A DNA stretch of 33,966 nucleotides from CALVGQ01 sp964370435. GTDB taxonomy: Bacteria; Bacillota_I; Bacilli_A; Erysipelotrichales; Erysipelotrichaceae. The notes under the pieces are model-generated. The model was not told where the DNA came from, ran no database searches, and was given only the letters and a program-made list of their open reading frames with translations. Of this stretch, positions 16,584 to 24,167 are shown piece by piece. The translations under genes and the position numbers were made by a program. Position 1 is the stretch's first letter; each line of letters starts with the position of its first letter. Where the stretch lies: contig CAYJJG010000016.1 in assembly GCA_964370435.1 (NCBI GenBank), forward strand, positions 1 through 33,966, read 5' to 3'.

Positions 16584-17166
16584 TTTCATTATCCTCCTGA
16601 ATTATTTCTCTTAATTTCTTTATTGCTCGATTGTACTTAGATAGTACCGTTGATAGCTTCATGTTATACATTTCAGCAATTTCTTTGTGTAGTAAACCTG
16701 TTAATGCATGTAACACTACAATTTGTCTTGATTCTTCACTTAGTTGTGATAGTGCTTTTTGCAGCATATAGGCATGTTCACTAATAGTGTCAGGACTCAC
16801 TTGAAATAAATTTTCTAAGCCCTCTTGTTCCTCGGTAGAAACCGTCTTGTTTTTTTCACGAATTTTCATTAAAGCTATATTACGAGTAATGGTGAAAATC
16901 CAAGCTAACGGTTTTCTTTGTGGTCGGTAATTTGGTGCTGCTTCATAAATCTTTATGAAGGTATCCTGTACAACATCTTGAGCATCTTGTGGACTCTTAA
17001 CAATCGAATAGGCAAATCCATAGACTGCTTTTTTGCTTTTTTCATAAAGCTCTCTTAGAGCTTCCTTGTCGCTTTCGCCGATGCGCACTATCAGCGAATC
17101 TTGAATAGTTTCTGAATCTGCTAATAAGCTATTTTCTTGAAACATTGACGTCAATAATAGTTTCAT
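16576..17166 (-). CDS. ECF-family RNA polymerase sigma factor
   Basis: The protein has 196 residues. Region 2 (about 32-105) has LYEKSKKAVYGFAYSIV, the DAQDVVQDTFIKIYE signature and the W..TI.RN.A element that binds the -10 region. Region 4 (about 135-190) has LSEESRQIVVLHALTGLLHKEIA and a helix-turn-helix reading MKLSTVLSKYNRA. There is no region 3, as expected for group IV sigma factors. TAGGAG precedes the ATG at good spacing. Its stop overlaps the anti-sigma start, the standard sigma/anti-sigma coupling. It should direct RNA polymerase to envelope-stress genes when released from the membrane anti-sigma factor. The target genes are not known; neighbouring envelope genes are candidates. Confidence 0.95.
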   Translation of the reverse strand: MKLLLTSMFQENSLLADSETIQDSLIVRIGESDKEALRELYEKSKKAVYGFAYSIVKSPQDAQDVVQDTFIKIYEAAPNYRPQRKPLAWIFTITRNIALMKIREKNKTVSTEEQEGLENLFQVSPDTISEHAYMLQKALSQLSEESRQIVVLHALTGLLHKEIAEMYNMKLSTVLSKYNRAIKKLREIIQEDNENE

Positions 17167-17223
17167 ATTTTTCTCCTATTCACTATATTAATGTTTTTAT
17201 TAACTGTTTTATTGCATAAAAAT

Positions 17224-17257
17224 GAAAAAAAGTTATATTTTGTAAAAAACATAACTT
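17224..17257 (-). terminator. Weak hairpin with T run upstream of the sigma gene
   Basis: Minus strand: AAGTTAT and ATAACTT arms (7 bp, AT-only) with a long loop, followed by seven Ts. It could terminate the DUF4097 operon, whose last gene ends 134 bases upstream, or act as leader hairpin of the sigma gene. Confidence 0.45.
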
Positions 17258-17270
17258 ATTTTACCATAAA

Positions 17271-17294
17271 TACGTCATAAAACAACCAGTTACA
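17271..17294 (-). promoter_or_regulatory. Possible ECF-type promoter for the sigma operon
   Basis: Minus strand: TGTAAC (17294-17289) and CGTA (17274-17271) separated by 14 bases. TGTAAC/CGTA-like pairs are typical of Bacillus ECF promoters, but the usual spacing is about 16-17, so this is a weak candidate for autoregulation. Confidence 0.25.
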
Positions 17295-17390
17295 TGCAGT
17301 TTTTAAAGCAAATTTTCTAATATTAATTGTGATTTTTTTAACGTCTATATATTTTTACCTTTTTTCATAATTAGATACTAAATAATGTAT

Positions 17391-18134
17391 TTATTTAACA
17401 ATCAAATCACCACTTACACTATCGAATGATAAATTCACATTAGCTATATTGGATTGTTTATTTTCACCAACAATATCACCACTCACAGTATCAAAATCTA
17501 AATCATATTCAATTCCTGTATATATTAGGTTTCCGCTAACTGTTTCTACATCAACTGTTGCTGAATACTCGACTAGAATATCAATATTTCCTGAAACTGT
17601 TTCAACATCAACACTTAATACTGGTTTTTTAACTGTTACATTTCCTGACACACTATCAATGTCACTTTGATCAGCATTTATATCTATCAAACTATCTCCT
17701 GAAACAGTATTAATATTAATGTTACTTAAGAGTGTATTTTTTGGAATATAAAGGGTTATATCACCTTCATAACTAGCGTTGATTCCAAAACCTCTTTTAT
17801 AATTAGTTTTTATTGTTAAAACCTGTCCATCAACTTTATAATAAGCTTTTACTTCATTTCCATTATGATACTCAATGCTAATAAAATCATTGTCAGTTTC
17901 AATGACATCTATCTTTCCACTAATATTTTGAATATCTACTATCGTAACTGTATCATTGATATGAGCTTCATCTTCAATAAGTGTATAGCTTTCAATATTT
18001 TCTATACTGTCACCAAAAAATCCGAAAGATACAGTAATGAAACTATTGGTGGTCATACTAAGTGCAACAAATACAAATAGAACTAAAGTTAAAATTAATA
18101 CTATTAATTTAATATAAAGTGCAGTCTTCTTCAT
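17391..18134 (-). CDS. DUF4097-type beta-helix envelope protein
   Basis: The start is the ATG at 18134, seven bases after AAGGAGG; the open frame extends 25 codons further into the preceding gene without a ribosome site. The protein has 247 residues with one N-terminal membrane segment (about 6-26). The remainder is a run of short repeats of the form (V)DVETVSGN(I), with at least six VSGD or VSGN turns, as in DUF4097/DUF4098 adhesin-like proteins predicted to form a right-handed beta-helix outside the cell. It is the last gene of a PadR-HAAS-DUF4097 operon and starts 2 bases after the HAAS gene. In Firmicutes this set is repeatedly found together and linked to cell-envelope or antimicrobial stress. 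The molecular role is unknown. Confidence 0.85.
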   Translation of the reverse strand: MKKTALYIKLIVLILTLVLFVFVALSMTTNSFITVSFGFFGDSIENIESYTLIEDEAHINDTVTIVDIQNISGKIDVIETDNDFISIEYHNGNEVKAYYKVDGQVLTIKTNYKRGFGINASYEGDITLYIPKNTLLSNININTVSGDSLIDINADQSDIDSVSGNVTVKKPVLSVDVETVSGNIDILVEYSATVDVETVSGNLIYTGIEYDLDFDTVSGDIVGENKQSNIANVNLSFDSVSGDLIVK

Positions 18135-18136
18135 TA

Positions 18137-18748
18137 TCATACCTCCTTGATTTGCATTAATGTTTTTACAATTTCGCATAGTATACCACCAATTATAAAT
18201 ACAATCCAAATATTATGCCAAGTGTTAAATACAAATCCACCTATAAAAAAGATTAAAGTTGCTACACTCATAATTAATCCACTTATTAGATTTTCATGTT
18301 TATAACTTTCCTTATCTTCATCAAAAGTTTTATCATCACCTTTAGAAATATTGTTGTAGACTAATAAACCGACACCAATTCCGATAAGCGTAAAAAATAC
18401 GCTTATCGCCACTAAATCACCTACAGTTCCTTCCAAAAGCGGAAATAGACCCACTGACAAGATAATCAACATTATAGCTACAGCTTGAATTAAAGCATAT
18501 ACTTTTTTTTCTTTCGACGTAGATGGTTTACTTTCATAGGTGGTAACTTCTTTAAGCAATTCATCAACATCACCCAAGTTAGCCATCACTTGACTATATG
18601 CTTGATTTTCTGAATATCCTTGCCTTAAATATTCATCCATTGAAGCGTTCATATTCGAAAGTAATTCCTCTTTAAGTTCAATTGCCCTTCTAGATTTAGC
18701 AATATCACCAAAAAGTACATCAACATAATTTTTAATTTTTTTATTCAT
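18137..18748 (-). CDS. HAAS/DUF1700-type membrane protein
   Basis: The start is the ATG at 18748, with GGGGAGG upstream, giving 203 residues. The N-terminal 65 or so residues are the helical HAAS (permease prefix) domain: EL..EL..NM..S.DEYL..GYSE.QAY.QVM.NLGD.DELL. Four membrane segments follow after a Lys/Ser linker (about 88-105, 110-130, 150-170 and 175-195). The start overlaps the PadR stop by 8 bases, and the next gene begins 2 bases after its stop, so translation is coupled. HAAS proteins next to PadR regulators are thought to act as membrane signalling partners. The precise function is not established. Confidence 0.85.
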   Translation of the reverse strand: MNKKIKNYVDVLFGDIAKSRRAIELKEELLSNMNASMDEYLRQGYSENQAYSQVMANLGDVDELLKEVTTYESKPSTSKEKKVYALIQAVAIMLIILSVGLFPLLEGTVGDLVAISVFFTLIGIGVGLLVYNNISKGDDKTFDEDKESYKHENLISGLIMSVATLIFFIGGFVFNTWHNIWIVFIIGGILCEIVKTLMQIKEV

Positions 18749-19082
18749 CTTTATCCTCCCCAAGTATCAATATATTCAATATTGCACTTATTTGAATCCA
18801 ATCATTTTTGTTTTCTTCTAATACCTTTCTTCCACTAGTAAGTAAAGAATAATACTTTCTTCTTGCGCCAATATTTTCATCACCCCAATAAGACAAGATA
18901 TACCCTTCATTCTCTAATCTTCTAAATGCAGTATACAAAGTAGCTTCTTTAATTTCAAATTTACTATTGGATAAGTGTAATACTTCTTTTATAATTTCAT
19001 AGCCATAAACATCTTTATTTTCTAATCTAGATAAAATAATAGTATCAATATAACCACGAATAATATCTGCAGAATTAAGCAT
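18741..19082 (-). CDS. PadR-family transcriptional regulator
   Basis: The start is the ATG at 19082, preceded by AAAGGAGG; an ATG 5 codons earlier lies upstream of that ribosome site. The protein has 113 residues: an N-terminal winged helix with LSRLENKDVYGYEIIKEV and the PadR signature EATLYTAFRRLENEGYI, then a beta-wing (GARRKYYSLT..G) and a short C-terminal dimerisation helix. That is the short PadR subfamily 2 form. It usually represses its own operon until a ligand binds. The promoter upstream carries an inverted repeat that fits as operator, so autorepression of PadR-HAAS-DUF4097 is likely. Confidence 0.95.
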   Translation of the reverse strand: MLNSADIIRGYIDTIILSRLENKDVYGYEIIKEVLHLSNSKFEIKEATLYTAFRRLENEGYILSYWGDENIGARRKYYSLLTSGRKVLEENKNDWIQISAILNILILGEDKDE

Positions 19083-19110
19083 ATATCCTCCTTTCATTAA
19101 GTATAGGACT

Positions 19111-19139
19111 ATTGTATTCTAATATACCTCGCCTGTCAA
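19111..19139 (-). promoter_or_regulatory. Sigma-A-type promoter of the PadR operon
   Basis: Minus strand: consensus -35 TTGACA (19139-19134), exactly 17-bp spacer, -10 TACAAT (19116-19111). This is the best vegetative promoter in the window, 29 bases upstream of the PadR ATG. Confidence 0.88.
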
Positions 19140-19146
19140 GGTATAT
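19122..19146. promoter_or_regulatory. Probable PadR operator (inverted repeat)
   Basis: ATATACC-N11-GGTATAT is a perfect 7-bp inverted repeat that spans the -35 and spacer of the promoter at 19111-19139. A looser outer pair, ATTGTAT (19111-19117) and ATACAAT (19158-19164), flanks it. Binding there would block RNA polymerase. Confidence 0.7.
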
Positions 19147-19168
19147 CAGTTGATAGTATACAATAAAA

Positions 19169-19200
19169 TAAAAAAAGGCTATTGACTTTAGTCAATAACC
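19169..19200 (-). terminator. Terminator of the PTS operon
   Basis: Minus strand: GGTTATTGAC pairs with GTCAATAGCC (10 bp, one G-U, 4-nt loop), followed by six Ts, 19 bases after the EIIB stop codon. Confidence 0.92.
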
Positions 19201-19219
19201 TAAAACATGAATATAACAA

Positions 19220-19525
19220 TTATTTATTGAAATCTTCAACTAATTGTTCTGCATTTTTTACTACGTTAGCACCATTAAGCATACCGTAATCCATACTTTG
19301 AATTACGCCAACTGGAACTGAACCATTTAATAGGGTTTTTACTTCATCTAGTTCATAAGCAATTTGAGGTCCTAGTAATAAAACATCAAACTTACCCATG
19401 TTATTAGCAATTTCAGTTTTACTTATTGCCCAAATTTCATAGTTTTTGTCTTTAGCAGCTGCTTTCATCTTTTCAACTAACATATTAGTAGACATACCAT
19501 AAGCACATGCAAGCATTATTCTCAT
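19220..19525 (-). CDS. PTS EIIB component, lactose/cellobiose type
   Basis: The 101-residue cytosolic phosphocarrier has active-site Cys7 in the P-loop-like ACAYGMSTNMLV and the short Rossmann-like fold of the Lac/Chb EIIB family (LLLGPQIAYELD). It takes phosphate from EIIA and passes it to the sugar entering through EIIC. It is the last gene of the operon and starts one base after the ADP-ribosylglycohydrolase stop, with AGAGGA upstream. The separate EIIA, EIIB and EIIC genes are the normal arrangement of this PTS family. The substrate cannot be read from sequence. Confidence 0.93.
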   Translation of the reverse strand: MRIMLACAYGMSTNMLVEKMKAAAKDKNYEIWAISKTEIANNMGKFDVLLLGPQIAYELDEVKTLLNGSVPVGVIQSMDYGMLNGANVVKNAEQLVEDFNK

Positions 19526-19526
19526 T

Positions 19527-20546
19527 TTATCCTCTTTCTACTAGTTTTGTAAATTCGTCAACTACTTCACGAACATTAATACTAGAATTATTTTTAATCA
19601 TAAACTCAATCCATTCATTTGGCAAGCACTCTAAACCATTTTTTGATGCTAAGATAGCACCAGCTAATGCTGCCATAGAGTCAGTATCACCACCAGCATT
19701 TACAGCTACTTTAATAGCTAACATACAATTTTCTTGCACACCCGCTACTATTGCATAAACTGCAGCAATACTTTCCCATGTTTCCATATTGGTTCCAATT
19801 TTTTGATCAACTGTTTCTAATAATTCTTCATAACTAGAACAAGCCTTACCAAGTCTAATTGCCTCTTTAATGCGATAAGCAACATTTGGTCCTATTGAGC
19901 CTCTTCCAATACTTTCCATATAGTCAGTTGCCTTTTGAGCACCATATATTCCAGCGTCAAAGATTTCTTCTAAAGTTGTATCTTGTATTTGGGCTTTTGC
20001 GATACTTGCTGCTATGGAAGCAGCTCCTGCAACTGCAGCAGCATTATAGTGTGTTGGATAAGCAAGATCAATTGCGTATTGAATTGCTTTATCTACATCT
20101 CCTTTTGCCAATACAGCAACCGGAACTACTTTCATCGCAGCTCCATTAGTACCTTGATTTAGAAAGTTTGTCTTAACACCAGGTTCTTCATCTTTTGGCA
20201 CTTTATTTCTTACTGAATCAATGGCCTTTTTAGTTGTTGGTCCAGCAAATTTAAAGTAATAAGCATCCTCAGCCCACTCTAAAACTGCTTCAATAGCTAC
20301 TTCTTTATTAAATTTTCCCTGTGCCTTAATAATATTTTTCATAACATAATAACTTGAACCAAAGTCATCTGTAACCGTCCCTAATATACCGCCCATGTTT
20401 AAGAATCGATCATTTTCAACATAGCCTTCTAATTGGTTGTTACATAAAGCTTTAATTTGGTTAAAAGTCATAAACTCTGTTAAAGCACCTAGAGAATCTC
20501 CTAATGCACTAGCATAAAGTGCTGCTTTTATCTTATTTTGGTTCAT
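19527..20546 (-). CDS. ADP-ribosylglycohydrolase-family protein inside a PTS operon
   Basis: The 339-residue cytosolic protein is of the ADP-ribosyl-hydrolase (ARH/DraG) fold. All di-metal motifs are present: GDSLGALTEF (16-25), GTVTDDFG with T59/D60/D61, and GGDTDSMAALAGAI (285-298) with D287 and D289, so it looks catalytically competent. The family cleaves N- or O-glycosidic bonds of ADP-ribose or related ribosyl compounds with Mg2+. The gene lies between EIIC (14-base overlap) and EIIB (1-base gap), which ties it to the imported sugar. It occupies the place where a 6-phospho-glycosidase would be expected. I infer that it hydrolyses a phosphorylated glycoside or nucleoside-like compound brought in by this PTS; protein de-ADP-ribosylation is the alternative. 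Confidence 0.9.
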   Translation of the reverse strand: MNQNKIKAALYASALGDSLGALTEFMTFNQIKALCNNQLEGYVENDRFLNMGGILGTVTDDFGSSYYVMKNIIKAQGKFNKEVAIEAVLEWAEDAYYFKFAGPTTKKAIDSVRNKVPKDEEPGVKTNFLNQGTNGAAMKVVPVAVLAKGDVDKAIQYAIDLAYPTHYNAAAVAGAASIAASIAKAQIQDTTLEEIFDAGIYGAQKATDYMESIGRGSIGPNVAYRIKEAIRLGKACSSYEELLETVDQKIGTNMETWESIAAVYAIVAGVQENCMLAIKVAVNAGGDTDSMAALAGAILASKNGLECLPNEWIEFMIKNNSSINVREVVDEFTKLVERG

Positions 20547-21828
20547 TTACTGCTTCTGCTGCATTAGCTTTTTCAGCACGATCAATGAATTTTAATGTAA
20601 AATACCATATTGCCGTTAATAATGGAACTAAGGCTAATTGAATTAATCCACCCATAATTGAGTTTGTAGTTAACAACCCTACTAATCCAAGAGGTGTTGT
20701 TGCAGGAAGTTGTAGACCATTTGCATATGGAATTAATCCCATTGCCATTGTTCCCCAAATAACACTAGTAGTAATGATTGGAGTTAAAATCATTGGAACT
20801 AAAGTAAGTGGATTTAATACTAATGGAAATCCAAACATAAGTGGTTCATAAATATTGAATACTCCTGGAATTAATGCAAGTTTACCTAATTCATTCCAAT
20901 CTTTACGTTTTTTATACAAGAAGATTGCAATTAACATTGGTACAGCAATCCATCCACCAAGAGCTACATTACTACCGAAGAATGAAGATGACATTAAATT
21001 AGGAATTGCTTCTCCAGCTGCAAGAGCTTGAATATTTTCTCCTGAAAGAGGTCCCCAAATTGGTCCCATCATACCAAATACTAATGATTGTCCGTGTAAT
21101 CCTAAGAACCAGAATAAATTACATAAAATACCAATTAAAACTGTAGCGATGAAACTTGTTCCAAGACCAGATAATGGTGCCTGTACAAATTGATATACTG
21201 CTGCTGTCATTGTTGAGAAACTTGATACTGAGAAACCGTAACGAACTAATAATCCTAAAAACATAACTACAATTGCTGGAATGAAACAGGTGAATGATTC
21301 AGCTATAATTGTAGGTACAGATTCTGGCATTTTAATAGTCCATTTCTTTTGAATAATATAACGATAAATTTCTACAGAAATCATCGATACAATAATTGCA
21401 GTAAAAGTTGCATTAGGTCCTAAATCAGCAAAGGATAATACACCATAAATAACTTCACCTGATTCAGTATTAACTGTAAATGGTGCTTGAATTAAGAAGT
21501 TAACCATACCAACCATAGCTCCATTGATAGCATTTACTCCATATTCATTTGATAAGTGATAACCTATACCAATTGCCACAAACAAAGCAATAATACCAGC
21601 ACTATATTGGCTAGCTGGTGAAACAAATGTAGTTAAGAAACCAACTAATTCAGCTCCTAAAAATCCTTCCATAAAAGGAAATGTTGCAAGTGCTGTAAAG
21701 ATAGATCCTACCAATGTAAATGGTAAGATTAATACGAAGGCATTTCTGATAGCTTTTAAATGTTTACTTTTGTTCATTACTGCAGCCATTGGGCGCATAA
21801 ATTTTTCAATTCTTTGAGATATACTCAT
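20533..21828 (-). CDS. PTS EIIC permease, lactose/cellobiose type
   Basis: The integral membrane sugar permease has 431 residues and about ten hydrophobic segments. The N-terminal RIEKFMRPMAAVMNKSKHLKAIRNAF and LPFTLVGSIF pattern and the later NIYEPLMFGFPLVLNP motif are diagnostic of the cellobiose/lactose EIIC family; the NxxEP-like glutamate region contacts the sugar. It moves the substrate across the membrane while phosphate is delivered by EIIB. GGAGG lies nine bases before the ATG, and its stop overlaps the next gene by 14 bases. The substrate is unassigned, and the ADP-ribosylglycohydrolase partner suggests an unusual glycoside. Confidence 0.93.
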   Translation of the reverse strand: MSISQRIEKFMRPMAAVMNKSKHLKAIRNAFVLILPFTLVGSIFTALATFPFMEGFLGAELVGFLTTFVSPASQYSAGIIALFVAIGIGYHLSNEYGVNAINGAMVGMVNFLIQAPFTVNTESGEVIYGVLSFADLGPNATFTAIIVSMISVEIYRYIIQKKWTIKMPESVPTIIAESFTCFIPAIVVMFLGLLVRYGFSVSSFSTMTAAVYQFVQAPLSGLGTSFIATVLIGILCNLFWFLGLHGQSLVFGMMGPIWGPLSGENIQALAAGEAIPNLMSSSFFGSNVALGGWIAVPMLIAIFLYKKRKDWNELGKLALIPGVFNIYEPLMFGFPLVLNPLTLVPMILTPIITTSVIWGTMAMGLIPYANGLQLPATTPLGLVGLLTTNSIMGGLIQLALVPLLTAIWYFTLKFIDRAEKANAAEAVNEPK

Positions 21829-21829
21829 T

Positions 21830-22159
21830 TTAATGTTCCTCCCTTTTTAATTTTTGAATTTCTTGATATACAATCATAAATTCTTTTGCTTGCTCAATAC
21901 ACATCATCCCCCCATTTAAATGGTCTTGTGCATGAACCATAATTAAATCAACGACAATTGCTTGTCCCCCTGCTTCATCTTGTATTAATTTAGTTTGAAT
22001 ATGATGTGCTTCAGTAAGTTCTTTTTCAGCCTCTTCAATTTTTTTAGTAGCTTCATCAAACTTATAGTTACGCGCATCACGTATAGCCGACATTGCCATA
22101 CTTTTAGCATTACCAGCATGTAAAATTATGCCAAAGGCTACCTCATAGTTATTTTCCAT
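21830..22159 (-). CDS. PTS EIIA component, lactose/cellobiose type
   Basis: The 109-residue all-helical phosphocarrier has family motifs HAGNAKSMAM and VHAQDHL, where H76 is the expected phospho-acceptor and D79 the metal-binding residue of the trimeric LacF/ChbA fold. It receives phosphate from HPr. The start overlaps the end of the regulator gene by 11 bases, and EIIC starts 1 base after its stop, so the operon is tightly coupled. Confidence 0.94.
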   Translation of the reverse strand: MENNYEVAFGIILHAGNAKSMAMSAIRDARNYKFDEATKKIEEAEKELTEAHHIQTKLIQDEAGGQAIVVDLIMVHAQDHLNGGMMCIEQAKEFMIVYQEIQKLKREEH

Positions 22160-24038
22160 AGATATTTCTCTTTAACCTTTCTTCCAATTCTCTAATTTCA
22201 TTGATCATGTGATCAAAATCTTTCATTTTTATTACTGATGAAATCGCATCTTTACTTAATAAAAATGGTGAAACAACAGCATAGAACTGCTTCAAATCTG
22301 GGTGATTTTTGCCTAAAACTAACATGAATATAAATTGCACCTCTTTTTGGTCCCACATCACCGGTTTATTTAAAACCGCTACAACGGCAAAGGTTTCTTC
22401 ACCAGTGATTTTATAGGGATGAGGTATTGCAACTAAGTTACCAAATGCTGTTGTGGCATTATCTTCCCGTGTTTTAACTAATTCATAGAAATCTTCCGAT
22501 AAAGATTTTACTTTTGAAGCCCTCTTAATCATTTCTAATAAGGCTTCTTCTTTACTTTCAGCTTCTATATCATTGAAAAATAACTCTTTTTCGAAATATA
22601 AATCCATCGGCAATTTTTCATCCTTAAATATTTGATTGATAGCTTTTATATCTTCATTTTCTAGGAAATTACTTATCTTCAATATAGGTTTATCTAACTT
22701 TATTGGTATATCCACTGTCGTAATGACATAATCAATTTCAGATAAGTCAACTTCCTTAATATTTGAAATTTCACAAGTGATAATTTCTTGAATATGTGAT
22801 TCAAATTGCCTATAAAATTTATATGACAATAATTCGGCACTTCCTCGACCTGTTGAGCATACCATCAAAATATTTAGTTTTTGTGTAATGCTTTGTTTTC
22901 TTTCTAACGCTAAATTAAAATGAAGCGCAAAATATGCTATTTCATTCTCATCCAATTCTCTTTGGTAATGATTACTTATAACCCCACAAGCTGCATTTGC
23001 TAATACAAAAGCGAATGCATACTTTTCTTTAATCTGAGCTAAAATCGGATTTTGCAGAGTCATATCATATTTTAGCCTGATTTTTAATGGAATTAAGTGC
23101 ATAGCCAACACCATTCTAAGTCTTAAATCATTTGAGAAATCAATGTTGTAGTTTTGAAAAATAAATTTAACCATTTCATCACTAAGCTGATAAGCCTCTT
23201 CTTCTATAATAATGTTATCTTCTACAATTTCTTTACTTCCTAAATGCAGTGCAAGATAAAATTTTTCATAGACGGGAAAGGTGATCATAAACTTTTTTTC
23301 AAGATCAACTATTAAATCTTCTACTAAATCTACTTTAGTAGCATAGAAATAATCATCAACCTTTAAATCTGTAATAAAATGATTTTCTTTTATTCTGCAG
23401 ATAGTTAAATAAATATGATTACATAAGTTATCGAAAGAAATATCACTTAATCTAAATTTGTGTTTCATGAAGTTTTTATTAAGTAGCTCATTAATTTGAA
23501 GCTTAATTTGATCTAAAGTTTCTAGATTAACATTTATATTTGTGTATTTACTCATACACAATCGAAATGCAAATTCAGTTCCTTCAATCTTATAACCTAA
23601 TTTACTTTGGTAACGCAAAATTAAATTAAATGCATTTAATATAGCTTTTACTTCCTTCATATCACTATTAATCGTTGATTTTGATACATATAACATATCA
23701 ATAAGTTCCTCAACAGAAACATATTCTTCATGATTTAACAGTAAATATTCAAGTATATAAGCTATTCTTTCAAGAGAGGTCTCAGGTAAATTTTCTTTTG
23801 TCTGTAGCATTAAAAGATAGTGCAGATACTTATCATTATCTTCAACTATAATCTTATAACCACTACCTGCTTTAGATTCAATATATGCACCGTGTTCATT
23901 TATGGCGATATTTAGTTCTTTAATATAACTTCTAACTGTTCGATCACTAACCCCTAACGCTTGGCCAAGTTCATTACTGGTCATGGAACTTCGTTTATTT
24001 AGAACCTGAATCATATCTAAAATTTTTTTATTTTCCAT
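22149..24038 (-). CDS. PRD-containing transcriptional activator with EIIB- and EIIA-like domains
   Basis: The 629-residue regulator is of the MtlR/LicR type. Domains: N-terminal helix-turn-helix (about 5-60), second Mga-like helix-turn-helix (about 90-150), PRD1 (about 185-285, H208 and H265), PRD2 (about 290-385, H314 and H373), a GatB-like EIIB segment with C394 in VCSTGRGS, and a mannitol-type EIIA domain (about 485-625) with H540 in IPHPYK. Phosphorylation by HPr at PRD2 and by the cognate PTS at the other sites normally couples activity to sugar availability and catabolite control. GAGGGG precedes the ATG. It is the first gene of the PTS operon and probably activates it from the palindrome at 24092-24117. 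Confidence 0.93.
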   Translation of the reverse strand: MENKKILDMIQVLNKRSSMTSNELGQALGVSDRTVRSYIKELNIAINEHGAYIESKAGSGYKIIVEDNDKYLHYLLMLQTKENLPETSLERIAYILEYLLLNHEEYVSVEELIDMLYVSKSTINSDMKEVKAILNAFNLILRYQSKLGYKIEGTEFAFRLCMSKYTNINVNLETLDQIKLQINELLNKNFMKHKFRLSDISFDNLCNHIYLTICRIKENHFITDLKVDDYFYATKVDLVEDLIVDLEKKFMITFPVYEKFYLALHLGSKEIVEDNIIIEEEAYQLSDEMVKFIFQNYNIDFSNDLRLRMVLAMHLIPLKIRLKYDMTLQNPILAQIKEKYAFAFVLANAACGVISNHYQRELDENEIAYFALHFNLALERKQSITQKLNILMVCSTGRGSAELLSYKFYRQFESHIQEIITCEISNIKEVDLSEIDYVITTVDIPIKLDKPILKISNFLENEDIKAINQIFKDEKLPMDLYFEKELFFNDIEAESKEEALLEMIKRASKVKSLSEDFYELVKTREDNATTAFGNLVAIPHPYKITGEETFAVVAVLNKPVMWDQKEVQFIFMLVLGKNHPDLKQFYAVVSPFLLSKDAISSVIKMKDFDHMINEIRELEERLKRNIYGK

Positions 24039-24058
24039 TTAATCCCCTCTGCATTTTT

Positions 24059-24064
24059 ATTATA
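24059..24064 (-). promoter_or_regulatory. Candidate -10 box of the PTS operon
   Basis: Minus-strand TATAAT lies 21 bases before the regulator ATG. No good -35 hexamer is present 16-18 bases upstream, in keeping with an activator-dependent promoter. Confidence 0.5.
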
Positions 24065-24091
24065 ACAATTTTAATATAGAATACTTTTAAA

Positions 24092-24117
24092 TATTTTCCG
24101 TAGTAATGCGGAAAATA
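24092..24117. promoter_or_regulatory. Palindromic operator upstream of the PTS operon
   Basis: TATTTTCCG-N8-CGGAAAATA is a perfect 9-bp inverted repeat. Its centre is about 43 bases upstream of the -10 box, so about -55 from the expected start, a usual activator position. There is no T run next to it, so it is not a terminator. It is the likely binding site of the PRD regulator. Confidence 0.65.
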
Positions 24118-24126
24118 ACTAATTAT

Positions 24127-24161
24127 TAAAAAAGTTGATTTAGTCATCGACCAAATCAACT
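24127..24161 (-). terminator. Terminator of the pfk-pyk operon
   Basis: Minus strand: AGTTGATTTGGTC pairs with GACTAAATCAACT (13 bp with one G-U, 3-nt loop), followed by six Ts, six bases after the pyk stop codon. Confidence 0.93.
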
Positions 24162-24167
24162 CTATAA

